Shown here: one piece after another, positions 25,481-34,778 of the stretch
Layout: every line of letters begins with the position of its first letter
Position numbering within the stretch: the first letter of the stretch is position 1
Position numbers and translations under genes: made by a program
The notes under the pieces: model-generated
What the model was told of the DNA's origin: nothing
Databases searched by the model: none
Seen by the model: the letters and a program-made list of their open reading frames with translations, nothing else
NCBI GenBank assembly: GCA_021286825.1
Contig: JAJTBP010000003.1
Span: forward strand, 1-47,764
Source of the DNA: Marinilabiliales bacterium
Lineage (GTDB): Bacteria; Bacteroidota; Bacteroidia; Bacteroidales; Prolixibacteraceae
Direction of reading: 5' to 3'
Length of the DNA stretch: 47,764 bases

Positions 25481-27313
25481 ATGATGAAAAAATATTTTCT
25501 GATACTCATCGCCGTTGTTACACTCGGAATTGCCGGTTGTAGCGACTTTCTGGACAGACCGTCGCTGACTACCATGAATGACGGCAACTACTGGACCTCT
25601 GAAAACAACCTGCGCCTTTTTGCCAATGGATTTTATACCAACTACTTCGTTGGGTACAACTCCAGTTTCACAGAGGATTATGCTTACCTGCGTGGTTACT
25701 ATTTCTCCGATGACCTCGCTTCCTCAGGCAAACAGAGTGGTTTCGAAACACAGGCTCCTGCCTCCCGTGCCTCTACCAGTGAAGCGGCTTCCTGGTTGCA
25801 GACCTATTCCGGTCCCACCTGGGATTTTGCCTGGGTTCGCAAATCCAATCTCTTCCTGGAGAGAATCGAGTCTATGAAGACGGGCAACATCATTTCTGCT
25901 TCCGTTTATCAGCATTGGAGCGCCGTTGCCAAATTCTTCAGGGGTTATGAATACAGCCGTCTGGTCAGTGTTTTTGGAAATGTTCCTTACTATGACAGGG
26001 TCATCGCCGACTCGGAACTGGATCTCTTGTACAAGGACCGTGATGACAGAACCATGGTGATGGACAAGGTTTATGACGACTTCGTCTATGTTTTGGACAA
26101 CATGCGCCTCTCCGACGGAGATGCCCAGTACCTGAACCGTTACAGCGCTGCCGCCCTGATTTCCCGCCTCATGCTGTTCGAAGGAACCTGGCAGAAATAT
26201 CAGTTGAACAACAACGCCAAGGCTCAGAAATACCTGGATCTGGCAGTGAAAGCCGCCAACATCGTGATGGCTTCCGGCAAATTCTCTTTCACCAGTGATT
26301 TCCGCTCCCTGTTCGGATCTGAAAGCTTGACCAGCAACAAGGAGGTCATCCTCTACAGAACCTATGATGCCGCCATCGGTATCACCCACTCTGTCGCTTC
26401 CTATTCCAACGGATATGAATCCCAAAGCCAGGCTCCCAATCTGAAATTGGCCAAGGCATTCATCTGTCAGGATGGTAAGCCCTACAAACTCTCTACCCTG
26501 CCCAATGCAGCCAATCTGGACATCAAGAACATGGTAGCTACCCGTGACCCACGTTTCGAGGCTACCTTCTGGAATGCTCCGAAGAAAGAGTCTTCTACCT
26601 TGCTGTATGCTTGCAAATTCATCGACCGTGTAGGGGTGACTTACTATCCCGGCCCTTATCCGGCCATCTACGGTTCCAGCACCAATCCCAACGATGCCCC
26701 GATCATTCGTCTGGCAGAAGTGGTCCTGAACTGGATTGAGGCAAAGGCTGAGTTGGCAACCATGGGTGGCGCAGCCGTCACACAGGCCGACATCGATGCA
26801 TCCATCAACGCCATCCGCAACCGTCCGTTGGATGCAACGGCTACCGCAAAGGGCATCAAGAAAACGGCTCCCCTTACCCTCGCCAGTTTGCCGGATGATC
26901 CCGACCGTGACTCTGACGTTCCCGCCCTCCTTTGGGAGATTCGTCGTGAGCGCAGGATGGAATTTGTTTTCGAACACACCCGTCTGCTGGATCTGAAACG
27001 CTGGAAGAAGATCAATTACATGGCCAATACGGATCCCGACAACATGCTCGGTCTCTGGATCAATTTCCAGACAGAGTTCCCGGAATTCCTCGTTGCTGCC
27101 AAAGTAAACAAACTGAAAGTAAGGAAAGCCGACGGAACGGTCGTAACCTATACGGGCACGAATGGCGCCGACATGGTGGGTTACTACGTACCTGAAAACA
27201 TCACCAACAGGGATGCCTTCACAGACAGGGTTTATCTGGCTCCGGTCGGCAATACCCAGATCAGTGAATACCTTGGAAAAGGTTACAAACTTTCCCAAAC
27301 ACCGGGCTGGTAA
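25481..27313 (+). CDS. SusD/RagB-family surface lipoprotein
   Basis: The 610-residue protein is translated nine bases after susC. It has a lipoprotein signal with Cys20 in LGIAGCSDFLDR; the following SDFLDR also fits the surface-export signal of Bacteroidota lipoproteins. The SusD fold is seen in the N-terminal helices (TSENNLRLFANGFY), the central RGYEYSRLVSVFGNVPYY, and the C-terminal LWEIRRERRMEFVFE plus LLDLKRWK blocks. SusD forms the lid over the SusC barrel and binds the ligand at the surface. A strong terminator follows 14 bases after the stop. Confidence 0.95.
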   Translation: MMKKYFLILIAVVTLGIAGCSDFLDRPSLTTMNDGNYWTSENNLRLFANGFYTNYFVGYNSSFTEDYAYLRGYYFSDDLASSGKQSGFETQAPASRASTSEAASWLQTYSGPTWDFAWVRKSNLFLERIESMKTGNIISASVYQHWSAVAKFFRGYEYSRLVSVFGNVPYYDRVIADSELDLLYKDRDDRTMVMDKVYDDFVYVLDNMRLSDGDAQYLNRYSAAALISRLMLFEGTWQKYQLNNNAKAQKYLDLAVKAANIVMASGKFSFTSDFRSLFGSESLTSNKEVILYRTYDAAIGITHSVASYSNGYESQSQAPNLKLAKAFICQDGKPYKLSTLPNAANLDIKNMVATRDPRFEATFWNAPKKESSTLLYACKFIDRVGVTYYPGPYPAIYGSSTNPNDAPIIRLAEVVLNWIEAKAELATMGGAAVTQADIDASINAIRNRPLDATATAKGIKKTAPLTLASLPDDPDRDSDVPALLWEIRRERRMEFVFEHTRLLDLKRWKKINYMANTDPDNMLGLWINFQTEFPEFLVAAKVNKLKVRKADGTVVTYTGTNGADMVGYYVPENITNRDAFTDRVYLAPVGNTQISEYLGKGYKLSQTPGW

Positions 27314-27327
27314 TCAGTCTGACCGAT

Positions 27328-27363
27328 AAAAAAAAAGGGGACCGAATCCGGCCCCCTTTTTTT
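27328..27363. terminator. Bidirectional terminator between susD and the epimerase gene
   Basis: The stem is GGGG at 37-40 of 27300 with CCG paired to CCCC and CGG, around loop AATC. A run of at least six A on the left and seven T on the right pair further. The T run ends susD transcription; the A run, read on the other strand, ends the convergent salvage operon. Confidence 0.85.
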
Positions 27364-27379
27364 GTGATCAAATCTGGGA

Positions 27380-28516
27380 TCATCCGATGGAGCGGATGCC
27401 GATGCCTGGCAGGTCACTGAGGACGATCTTGCCCTCCACAATCTTCATTCCTTCATACAGGTCGTTGGATATAAGCAGGTTGCCATCCAGGTCGGCCCAA
27501 TCAACGATGGGCGACAGTTGAGCGGCTGCACTCGTTCCGCAGCTGGTCTCGGTCATGCATCCCATGAGTGTTTTCATGTTGAGGCTTCGGGCGGTTTCCA
27601 GTATCTTGTGTGCCTCACGCATCCCGGTGCACTTCATCAGCTTGCAGTTGATGCCGGAATAGACCCCCTGCAGTTTTTTCAGGTCACCAACCCGTTGCAT
27701 CGCTTCATCCGCCAGGATGGGCAGCGGACTGTGCTGGGTCAGCCAGGCCGTATCTTCCAGGTTGTGCTTGTCGAAGGGTTGTTCGATGAAAACAATCCCC
27801 TGTTCCTTCAACCAGTGCACCTTGTCGAGCGCTTCCTGTCGCTCTTTCCATCCCTGGTTGACATCCACACAGAGTGGAATCTGGGTCACCGAACGAACGC
27901 TGTTGATCATTTCTTCGTCGTTTCCACCTCCGATCTTGACCTTCAGAATTTTGAAGGCAGAGGCCTCCTTCGTCTTGGCCACTACCTCCGGACCCTTGTC
28001 GATGCCAATGGTGAAGGTGGAGAGGGGTGTATTTTCCTTCGAATAACCCCAAATGCGGTGCCAGGGTTGGTTGAGCAATTTTCCTACCAGATCGTGCAGG
28101 GCAATGTCGACCGAGGCCTTGGCTGCACAGTTGCCCGGCATAATCTGGTCGACATAATCGAGGATCTCTTCCATCCGGAAAGGATCCCTGAATTGATCCA
28201 GTTTCAAGGCGGAGAGAAATTTCTGGGCTGTTTCATGGGACTCTCCAAGGTAGGGGGGCATCGATCCTTCCCCATAACCGATCACCCCTTCCCACTCAAG
28301 TTGGGTCAACACCACGGCAGTCGTTTTCCTCGAATTGGAGGCAATGGTGAAGGTGTGGCGCAACTGCAGGTCGTATGGTTTCCATGTGAGCTTTAGTCCC
28401 TTGCCCGATGCGCGATAGGCCGGCATTTTCCCGGGTTCGCAATCGAAGGAGGTCAGCAGGGCGCCACCGGCCATCAGGGCCGAGGCTCCCAGAAAAGATC
28501 TTCTGTTTGTTTCCAT
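27380..28516 (-). CDS. Dipeptide epimerase (L-Ala-D/L-Glu type), Tat-exported
   Basis: A 378-residue enolase-superfamily enzyme of the muconate-lactonising subgroup. Catalytic Lys192-x-Lys194 (KVKIGG), metal ligands Asp218 (CVDVNQGW), Glu245 (FIEQPF) and Asp270 (LADEA), and the second-face lysine Lys292 (or Lys295) are present. The DxD pair Asp342/Asp344 (DLDGN) matches the motif that binds the dipeptide ammonium group in L-Ala-D/L-Glu epimerases. Known homologues turn L-Ala-D-Glu from peptidoglycan into L-Ala-L-Glu for peptidases. The N-terminus has a twin-arginine signal, NRRSFLGASALMAGGALL, so it is probably exported folded. It is the last gene of the island, 39 bases after the D,L-endopeptidase that should make its substrate. 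Confidence 0.9.
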   Translation of the reverse strand: METNRRSFLGASALMAGGALLTSFDCEPGKMPAYRASGKGLKLTWKPYDLQLRHTFTIASNSRKTTAVVLTQLEWEGVIGYGEGSMPPYLGESHETAQKFLSALKLDQFRDPFRMEEILDYVDQIMPGNCAAKASVDIALHDLVGKLLNQPWHRIWGYSKENTPLSTFTIGIDKGPEVVAKTKEASAFKILKVKIGGGNDEEMINSVRSVTQIPLCVDVNQGWKERQEALDKVHWLKEQGIVFIEQPFDKHNLEDTAWLTQHSPLPILADEAMQRVGDLKKLQGVYSGINCKLMKCTGMREAHKILETARSLNMKTLMGCMTETSCGTSAAAQLSPIVDWADLDGNLLISNDLYEGMKIVEGKIVLSDLPGIGIRSIG

Positions 28517-28555
28517 CTCGTATGGCTAAGAATGATGTGACATTTTGATTTTCAA

Positions 28556-29731
28556 TTAATACCAGGGATGATCTTTCACCCGAACAATACCGGGGTTCCC
28601 TTCTTGACCCAGAATGGTTCTGCCTCCGAGCCAGTTGGCTGCCCGGATGGCGGAATAGCCCTTCTTCGCCGGATCAAAATTGTCGATCCTGACATAACCG
28701 GATGAATTGATGTAGGCGCCTTCACCCAGGTACAAACCCACATGGGTCGCCCTGGCAGAATGGGTTGCATCGGCTTTCCTGCCAAAAAAGACCAGGTCAC
28801 CGGGTTTGAGTTTCTGGTATCCTTCCGAGGGATCGGTGAAGCGTCCGTGTCTGAACTGCAGCGAGGCATCTCTTGCCAGGATGATGCCGTTCAGGAAATA
28901 GACGGTCTTGACGAATCCACTGCAATCCACCCCTTTGCTGGAGGTACCACCCCAGAGATAAGGACGCCCTTTGAGTGAAAGCGCGACCTGTTCAAGGGAT
29001 TGTGGCAATTGGAAAGCAGTTGTTTTCCAGCTGTCAAAATCGAGTACCTCATGCGTAGGCAGGCTGACGATCCTTCCATCGGGCAGTTGGGCGGTGGTGG
29101 TTCCTCCTTTTTCGGAGACCCATTGCATCAGGTCACCTGCCACCAGGTCGGTGGCGGCTGTCTGGCTTTCCGGATCCATGGCCGTCCCGGCAAGGGGAAG
29201 ATAGATGACCCGTTTCGAAGTTCTCCAGGCCGCGGCGGCCGCACTGTCCTGCAGGACGATGGCATCGTCATCGACCCAACCGATGTAGCGGTCGGGCGTT
29301 TGGATCATCAACCAGCTGCCGGAGTGTTTCAGTACTTTAACGGGCGTTCCGAGCAGCGATTGTGAAACCATCTCCGAGGAGTGACCTGGACCGGACCGCA
29401 TGTTGCAAACGCTGACGGTGACCAATCCCATGGTTTTCTCTCCTTTGCCCTGCTCAGGCAGCAGGCGGATGCTGTCGAGTGTTTTGATGCCTGCTTGTTG
29501 CAGATGGTCCAGCAGTGAGGCCTTGGCCTTGTCGCTTGTCGTCTCTCCTTTGGCTACCAAGGTACCCTCCTGTGGATAGAAGTGGACCTGGTAGAGCTCT
29601 TCGCGTGTGTCGGGTGCATGCTGGACAGCCGTCTGCTTTGAAATCTCTTCGGCCTTCTTCGTTTCCGTGTTCTGCTGGACGCAGGAAAAGAGAAGGGCAG
29701 CTAAGGTGATGGGTAAAAATATCTTTTTCAT
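28556..29731 (-). CDS. NlpC/P60 gamma-D-glutamyl endopeptidase lipoprotein with SH3 domains
   Basis: The 391-residue protein cuts the D-Glu-diaminopimelate bond of stem peptides, giving L-Ala-D-Glu. The lipoprotein signal ends at Cys17 (LLFSC). Bacterial SH3-like domains fill about 100-235 (SVCNMRSGPGHSSEMV, YIGWVDDDAIVL). The NlpC/P60 domain (about 245-365) has Cys270 in GVDCSGF and His330 in THVGLYLGE. The third catalytic position is Asn342 (YINSSG), where YkfC-type enzymes such as the Bacillus one have His. PYLWGGTSSKGVD matches the site that reads a free N-terminal L-Ala. The epimerase gene follows at 39 bases; a 131-base gap separates it from the NagZ fusion. Confidence 0.92.
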   Translation of the reverse strand: MKKIFLPITLAALLFSCVQQNTETKKAEEISKQTAVQHAPDTREELYQVHFYPQEGTLVAKGETTSDKAKASLLDHLQQAGIKTLDSIRLLPEQGKGEKTMGLVTVSVCNMRSGPGHSSEMVSQSLLGTPVKVLKHSGSWLMIQTPDRYIGWVDDDAIVLQDSAAAAAWRTSKRVIYLPLAGTAMDPESQTAATDLVAGDLMQWVSEKGGTTTAQLPDGRIVSLPTHEVLDFDSWKTTAFQLPQSLEQVALSLKGRPYLWGGTSSKGVDCSGFVKTVYFLNGIILARDASLQFRHGRFTDPSEGYQKLKPGDLVFFGRKADATHSARATHVGLYLGEGAYINSSGYVRIDNFDPAKKGYSAIRAANWLGGRTILGQEGNPGIVRVKDHPWY

Positions 29732-29862
29732 GTGGTGATGTTTTGTGGTTGGATTTCCAGGGAACGTTGGGAGAGGCAGCCGAATAGGCCCTGCGATCCC
29801 CGGAAGGGGAAAAAGAACCTGGCATTCGGTAGTCTGATGCCCTGTGGTAAAATTAACATTTC

Positions 29863-32800
29863 TCAGCGGACCTCCTTTTTTGGCATGTTTTGGTAAATCG
29901 ATTTCAGTATTTCTGTTCTTACGTTCATTTCGCCGATTTTGTTGTTGTCGCGGGTTGGATAAACCCTGTTCGACAGGAAGATGTAGACCAAACCGCAGGC
30001 AGGATCGATCCAGACGAAGGTGCCTGTGTACCCGGAATGGCCAAAGCTTTCGGGCGAAACAGCACGAATCGGATAGGCCTCTTTCTCACCCATCGCGTCG
30101 TTGTTGAGCAGGGGTTTGTCGAAACCCAAACCCCGACGGTTGCCGGTCTTTGGGAACTGTGGTCTGGTGAACTCGCGGAGGGTCGACTCCTTCAGGTATT
30201 GGTGACCTCCATAGGTGCCCATTCGCCGGTACATCTCGTAGATCTTGGCCAGGTCGTTGGCACTGCCGAAGAGTCCGGCATTGCCTGAAAGTCCGCCCAA
30301 CACGGCCGATGACTCATCGTGGACGGTTCCCAGAAGCTGCTGTTGCCGATAGTAATGGTCCTTTTCCGTGGGGATGATCTCCTCCTCGCTGAACCGCTCC
30401 AAGGGTAGAAAGGTGACGCGATCGGCACCAAGGGGTTTGTAGAAAGATTCATCCAGCAGTTCGCGGAATTTTCTTCCGGAGATGGCTTCGGTGATGGCGG
30501 GTGTCATGACAAAGGGAAGGTCGCTGTAGACGTATTTGCCACGGGTCTTGAGGTGCGATTTCCGGATGGTCTTGTAAACCGTCTGCGGGAAATCGTTTCT
30601 CAGCCATAATCCTTTGGCTGCCTGGAGTCCGAAATTGGGCTCCTGCTGAAACCTGTACCATTTTGTGCTCAACACCCCCTTCTCCATCGATTTCTTCCAG
30701 AAAGGGAGGAAGGGGGGCAATCCCGATTGGTGGGAGAGCAGTTCCCGGATGGTCACATCCTTAAGTTCTGTCTTGTTGAAAAGCCGGTTTTTCCAATAGG
30801 GGAAATAATCCGAGACAAAGGCGTCGGGTTGGATTTTCCCTTCATCAAACAGCTTCATCCAGACCGGAGTGCCGGCCGTAATTTTGGTCATCGATGCGAG
30901 GTCGTACAGGTCGTCCCTGCTCTCGGCTACCTTCCGGTCGAAGGTGTGAAAACCGTAGGCTTTGTGGAAGATGACCTTTCCATCCTTGGCGACCAGCACG
31001 TTGCAGCCGGGGAAAGCCTTTGCCGCAAGAGCCTCCTGGACAATCGAATCGATTTGACCGTTCAGCGCATCTGAGGAGATGCCCGATTCTTCGGGCAGTG
31101 TGTATTTTAGGCGGATCGCCGGGATGGTCGTCAGTCCATCACCCCAATGGTAGTGACCGGGGAGGGATACCGGCAGTTTACCTGTGGCGGAGATGCCACC
31201 AAAGATCAATTGGGCAGCAAGTTGCTGATTGAGTGAGTCGTTTTGATAAGCCAGGATCAATCCGGTGGGCAACTTGGGGCTCTTCCATTCCATGAGACTG
31301 TAAGGACTTCCGAAAACCACCATGACTGCCTCCTTTTTGGCTGCGAGGAAGTTGAAGAGGGAGTCCAGCCCGGCATTCATTCCGTAGGGTCGTTCGGGTT
31401 TGCCCGATTGTTTGTATCCTGCCTGCATCGATCTGCGCCCCTTGTTTTCGTAAAGGGCATGCAAACCGGCGATGACCAGGTCGTATGACATCAGTTTTTT
31501 CTCGACGACCCGTCTTTCCTGATCGCTGAAATGGTCGGGCAACTGATATGGGTCGATCCGGCAATAGTTGCCCAGCATTTTTTGGAATGGGGTCATCGTC
31601 TCGCTGCCCACCGAGAGGGAGGCGATGCGGATTTTATCCAGGTTTCTGACCGGAAGCAAGGAATCCCTGTTCTCCAATACCGTCAGGGCTTTTTCGGTGA
31701 TCTTCCGTTTGATCAGTTCCGTATTTGGCTTGTTCAGTTCCCGCAACAGGTTCTCTTCCTGTATTTTGACAGGGTGATCAAGTCCGCACCAGTATTTTGC
31801 CGCCAGTACTTTTCTGCATTTTCTCTCCAGGTCGGCAACCGGGAGCTCCTTTTTTTGAACGGCAAGGAGGATCTCCTGATAGGCCAGCACGGGATCGGCC
31901 GGAAATTCTACCACGTCGTTTCCGGCTTTGAGGGCAGCCACTTCCAGCTTTCCTGGAGGCAGGAACCCCATGGCTCCCTCCATGTTGGTGGCATCGGTAA
32001 TGACCAGTCCTTTGTAATGCCAATTGCCGAAAAGGATCTCACCGACGATTTTCGGTGAGAGGCTGGATGGTTCTCCAGGGGTCGCGTCGAGTGCCGGGAG
32101 GTTCAGATGGCCGGTCATGATGCAGCCAATGCCGGCGTTGGCCAGTTCGCGGAAGGGAACCATCTCGAGGGTATCCAGTCGCTCTCTGGTAAACGGGAGT
32201 GTTGGCAGCGCCAAATGCGAGTCGGTTCGGGTGTCACCGTGGCCTGGGAAGTGTTTGGCGGTAGCCAGGATGCCATTTTGCTGTAACCCGGCAGCCATGA
32301 CGACAGAATAGCGGGTAACTGCTTTGGCCGATTCCCCAAAGGAACGCATGCCGATCACCGGATTCAGCGGTTCCGTGTTGATGTCGCAGCAAGGGCCGAG
32401 TGACAGGTTGACCCCGATGCGCCTCATCTGCCGGGCCATCTCCGACGCGGCTTGCCTGACGAGGGAGGTGTCTCCTGCAGCGCCCATCGCCATGTTGTAA
32501 GGCATGGAGAGCACGGAGGAGAGTCGCATGCCAATGCCCCATTCGGCATCCATGGCCACGATGGGTTGAATTTTGGAGAGGGAACGGTAGAGGTTGGTCA
32601 GTCGAGTCTGCGTGACGGGATCTCCCTCAAAAAAGATGATCCCTCCGAACCCATAATCCCGGACCAGTTGCGCATCCCGCAACTGTTTCTGTAAGTTGTT
32701 GCCTGCGGTGACATCGATCCAGATCAGTTGTGCGACCCGTTGTTCGGTGGTCATTGATTGATAAACGGAGTCTACCCACGGATGGTGCGACAGTTTTTCC

Positions 32801-32868
32801 AGATCGACTTGGCTCATTCCAGGCAGGCCGATGCATACAAACAGGAGCAGGATCAGGAATTTTCTCAT
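29863..32868 (-). CDS. nagZ: NagZ-type beta-N-acetylglucosaminidase fused to a serine beta-lactamase-fold hydrolase
   Basis: A 1001-residue exported fusion. The signal peptide ends near residue 19 (PGMSQ). The GH3 catalytic domain (about 25-365) has AKHFPGHGDTRTDSHLALP, with the Asp216/His218 dyad specific to NagZ, and nucleophile Asp292 in VITDATNMEGA. A GH3 C-terminal alpha/beta domain covers about 385-575. From about 595 to 995 is a class C beta-lactamase/PBP-like domain with S659-M-T-K662, Y781-S-D and H944-S-G. NagZ removes GlcNAc from GlcNAc-MurNAc-peptides; the second domain could act as a MurNAc-peptide amidase or esterase. I chose the ATG at 32868; a start 14 codons earlier hides the signal. 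It lies 19 bases after ampG. Confidence 0.92.
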   Translation of the reverse strand: MRKFLILLLFVCIGLPGMSQVDLEKLSHHPWVDSVYQSMTTEQRVAQLIWIDVTAGNNLQKQLRDAQLVRDYGFGGIIFFEGDPVTQTRLTNLYRSLSKIQPIVAMDAEWGIGMRLSSVLSMPYNMAMGAAGDTSLVRQAASEMARQMRRIGVNLSLGPCCDINTEPLNPVIGMRSFGESAKAVTRYSVVMAAGLQQNGILATAKHFPGHGDTRTDSHLALPTLPFTRERLDTLEMVPFRELANAGIGCIMTGHLNLPALDATPGEPSSLSPKIVGEILFGNWHYKGLVITDATNMEGAMGFLPPGKLEVAALKAGNDVVEFPADPVLAYQEILLAVQKKELPVADLERKCRKVLAAKYWCGLDHPVKIQEENLLRELNKPNTELIKRKITEKALTVLENRDSLLPVRNLDKIRIASLSVGSETMTPFQKMLGNYCRIDPYQLPDHFSDQERRVVEKKLMSYDLVIAGLHALYENKGRRSMQAGYKQSGKPERPYGMNAGLDSLFNFLAAKKEAVMVVFGSPYSLMEWKSPKLPTGLILAYQNDSLNQQLAAQLIFGGISATGKLPVSLPGHYHWGDGLTTIPAIRLKYTLPEESGISSDALNGQIDSIVQEALAAKAFPGCNVLVAKDGKVIFHKAYGFHTFDRKVAESRDDLYDLASMTKITAGTPVWMKLFDEGKIQPDAFVSDYFPYWKNRLFNKTELKDVTIRELLSHQSGLPPFLPFWKKSMEKGVLSTKWYRFQQEPNFGLQAAKGLWLRNDFPQTVYKTIRKSHLKTRGKYVYSDLPFVMTPAITEAISGRKFRELLDESFYKPLGADRVTFLPLERFSEEEIIPTEKDHYYRQQQLLGTVHDESSAVLGGLSGNAGLFGSANDLAKIYEMYRRMGTYGGHQYLKESTLREFTRPQFPKTGNRRGLGFDKPLLNNDAMGEKEAYPIRAVSPESFGHSGYTGTFVWIDPACGLVYIFLSNRVYPTRDNNKIGEMNVRTEILKSIYQNMPKKEVR

Positions 32869-32887
32869 ATCAAAGGGTAAATGGGAA

Positions 32888-34744
32888 TCAGTTTTTAACC
32901 TTTTTGCCAAATTCGGGTTTTACATTCAGGAAGAGGACCGGAATGACACCGGGAATCATGCAGAGCATTACCCAGACGAAGAAATATTTGTATCCGATGA
33001 TCTCCTGCAGCCAGCCGGAGAACATCCCGGGAATCATCATGCTGAGGGCCATGAAGCCTGTTGCGATGGCAAAATGGGCTGTTTTGTTCTCCCCTTCCGA
33101 GATGTAAATCATGTAGAGCATGTAGGCGGTGAAGCCAAATCCATAACTGAATTGTTCGATGGCGGCGCACAGGCTGATGATGAAGTAGCTGGTGGGCTGG
33201 GCATAGGCCAGATAGACATAGGCCAGATGCGGGAGGTTGATGGCCAATACCATCCACCACAGCCAATAGCGAAATCCTTTGCGCGAAGCAGCCAATCCGC
33301 CGAGGATGCCTCCCAGTGTCAGGGCAAGGATGCCGATGGTTCCGTAGATGAGGCCGACTTCACCGGTGGTCAGTCCCAATCCTCCCAGTTGTCTGGAATC
33401 CAGCATGAAAGGTGAGGCCATCTTGATGAGCTGTGCCTCGCCGAAGCGGTAAAAGAGGAGGAAAGAGAGGATCACCCAGATCTCCTTCCGTCTGAAGAAG
33501 GAGGTGAACGACTTGAAAAAGGCTGCCATCATTTTGTCGTCGCTCTTCAGGACTTTCTGATCGGAAGCCGGGAAGGGAAGGATCAGCTTGTGGTAGAAGG
33601 AGAAGAGGACAAAGAGGGCTGCCAGCAGGAAGAAGGTGAGACTCCAGGCCAGATGGATGTTCCCGGAGATACCGCTGAAGGAGGCCTCCGAGGCGGTCTG
33701 AAGCTTGGGATCGACCTGGAAGAGGAGGTAGGCAGGCATCTGCCAGTTGGTGCTGTTGAAAGCCAGCCGTTCTCCTTCCAGTAGTTTCAGGCTGTTGTCA
33801 CCATCCTTGAATTTGATATTCAGAATCATCTCCTTGCCCTCCTCCGGCTTGGAATTGAGCCGAACGGCAACAGCGGTGACGTTGCCCGTCAGCTGTTCAC
33901 CGGAAAGGGGGGTCTCCTCTTTGGTGAAATGTCTTTGCAGAAATCGTTTCAACGGATCGGATACCAGGTCGCTCCACAGGGAACGCTCTTCAGGCGTACC
34001 GGTAGCATGGGCTGCACCCGTACGTCCGGTGAATCCGTATTGAAGGTTGTGGTTGATCACCACTTTTCGCAGGGAATCCATCTGCCGGACGGGAATGTTT
34101 TGGGTGGAGACCCCTGCATGGGATGGAAAGGCAACGAAGCAGGTGGCATTGGCCGATGTAGCCGGAATGGCATTGCTTTCAGGGAGATTCAGTTGGAGGG
34201 TCTGCGATGGGTTGGCTGCTACCTTCACCTCGAGAGGAGGCAATCCGGTGGCCGTCTCAAAGTACCCGGCCAGAATGATCAGCAAGCCTTGGCCGGTGAT
34301 CATCGCGATGCGGTAAAAAGTGCTTCGGATGCCGACAAAATAGGCTTGCTGGTGTTCGTTGAGACCAAGCATGTAAAAGCCGTCGGCCGAGATGTCATGG
34401 GTTGCCGAGCTGAAGGCCAGCAACCAGAGAAAGATGAGGGTGACCTTGAAAAACCCGGGCAAGGGAATGGCCAGCGCAACGCCGCCCAGTCCAGCCCCGA
34501 TGATCAGCTGCATGATGACGATCCACCAACGTTTGGTTCTGAATAGATCGACCACCGGACTCCAGAGCGGCTTGATGACCCAGGGTAGATAGAGCCAACT
34601 GGTGTAGAGGGCAATGTCGGTATTGGAGATGCCCAATCGTTTGAACATGATGACAGCCACCGTCATGGCCACCACATAGGGAATGCCTTCTGCAAAATAG
34701 AGGGTTGGGATCCATGCCCAGGGATTGCGGTATTCTTTTTTCAC
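32888..34744 (-). CDS. ampG: AmpG-family muropeptide permease with a large extramembrane insert
   Basis: A major-facilitator inner-membrane transporter of 618 residues; E. coli AmpG has 491. It starts with the AmpG-like NPWAWIPTLYFAEGIPYVV, followed by WLYLPWVIKPLWSPVVD and FSSATHDISADGF. Five membrane segments lie in residues 12-162 and the remaining ones in 365-610. Between them, about residues 165-362, is a soluble stretch of some 200 residues rich in predicted beta strands; by the even/odd rule it faces the periplasm. AmpG proteins import anhydro-muropeptides by proton symport. The start is a GTG at 34744. A matching -7 box precedes it, so it may head its own message with the NagZ fusion, endopeptidase and epimerase. 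Confidence 0.88.
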   Translation of the reverse strand: MKKEYRNPWAWIPTLYFAEGIPYVVAMTVAVIMFKRLGISNTDIALYTSWLYLPWVIKPLWSPVVDLFRTKRWWIVIMQLIIGAGLGGVALAIPLPGFFKVTLIFLWLLAFSSATHDISADGFYMLGLNEHQQAYFVGIRSTFYRIAMITGQGLLIILAGYFETATGLPPLEVKVAANPSQTLQLNLPESNAIPATSANATCFVAFPSHAGVSTQNIPVRQMDSLRKVVINHNLQYGFTGRTGAAHATGTPEERSLWSDLVSDPLKRFLQRHFTKEETPLSGEQLTGNVTAVAVRLNSKPEEGKEMILNIKFKDGDNSLKLLEGERLAFNSTNWQMPAYLLFQVDPKLQTASEASFSGISGNIHLAWSLTFFLLAALFVLFSFYHKLILPFPASDQKVLKSDDKMMAAFFKSFTSFFRRKEIWVILSFLLFYRFGEAQLIKMASPFMLDSRQLGGLGLTTGEVGLIYGTIGILALTLGGILGGLAASRKGFRYWLWWMVLAINLPHLAYVYLAYAQPTSYFIISLCAAIEQFSYGFGFTAYMLYMIYISEGENKTAHFAIATGFMALSMMIPGMFSGWLQEIIGYKYFFVWVMLCMIPGVIPVLFLNVKPEFGKKVKN

Positions 34745-34778
34745 AAGACGATGATTTGGTTTATTATTTGGCTATTCT

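Noticed and set aside
25724-27298. Long open frame of 524 codons on the - strand opposite susD
   Set aside because: It is a mirror of the SusD reading frame, has no recognisable domain and no separate promoter; susD itself is certain.
29796-29817. CCCC-GGAA-GGGG hairpin between the NagZ fusion and endopeptidase genes as a terminator
   Set aside because: The stem is only four bases, and on the coding strand the T run lies before the stem, not after it.
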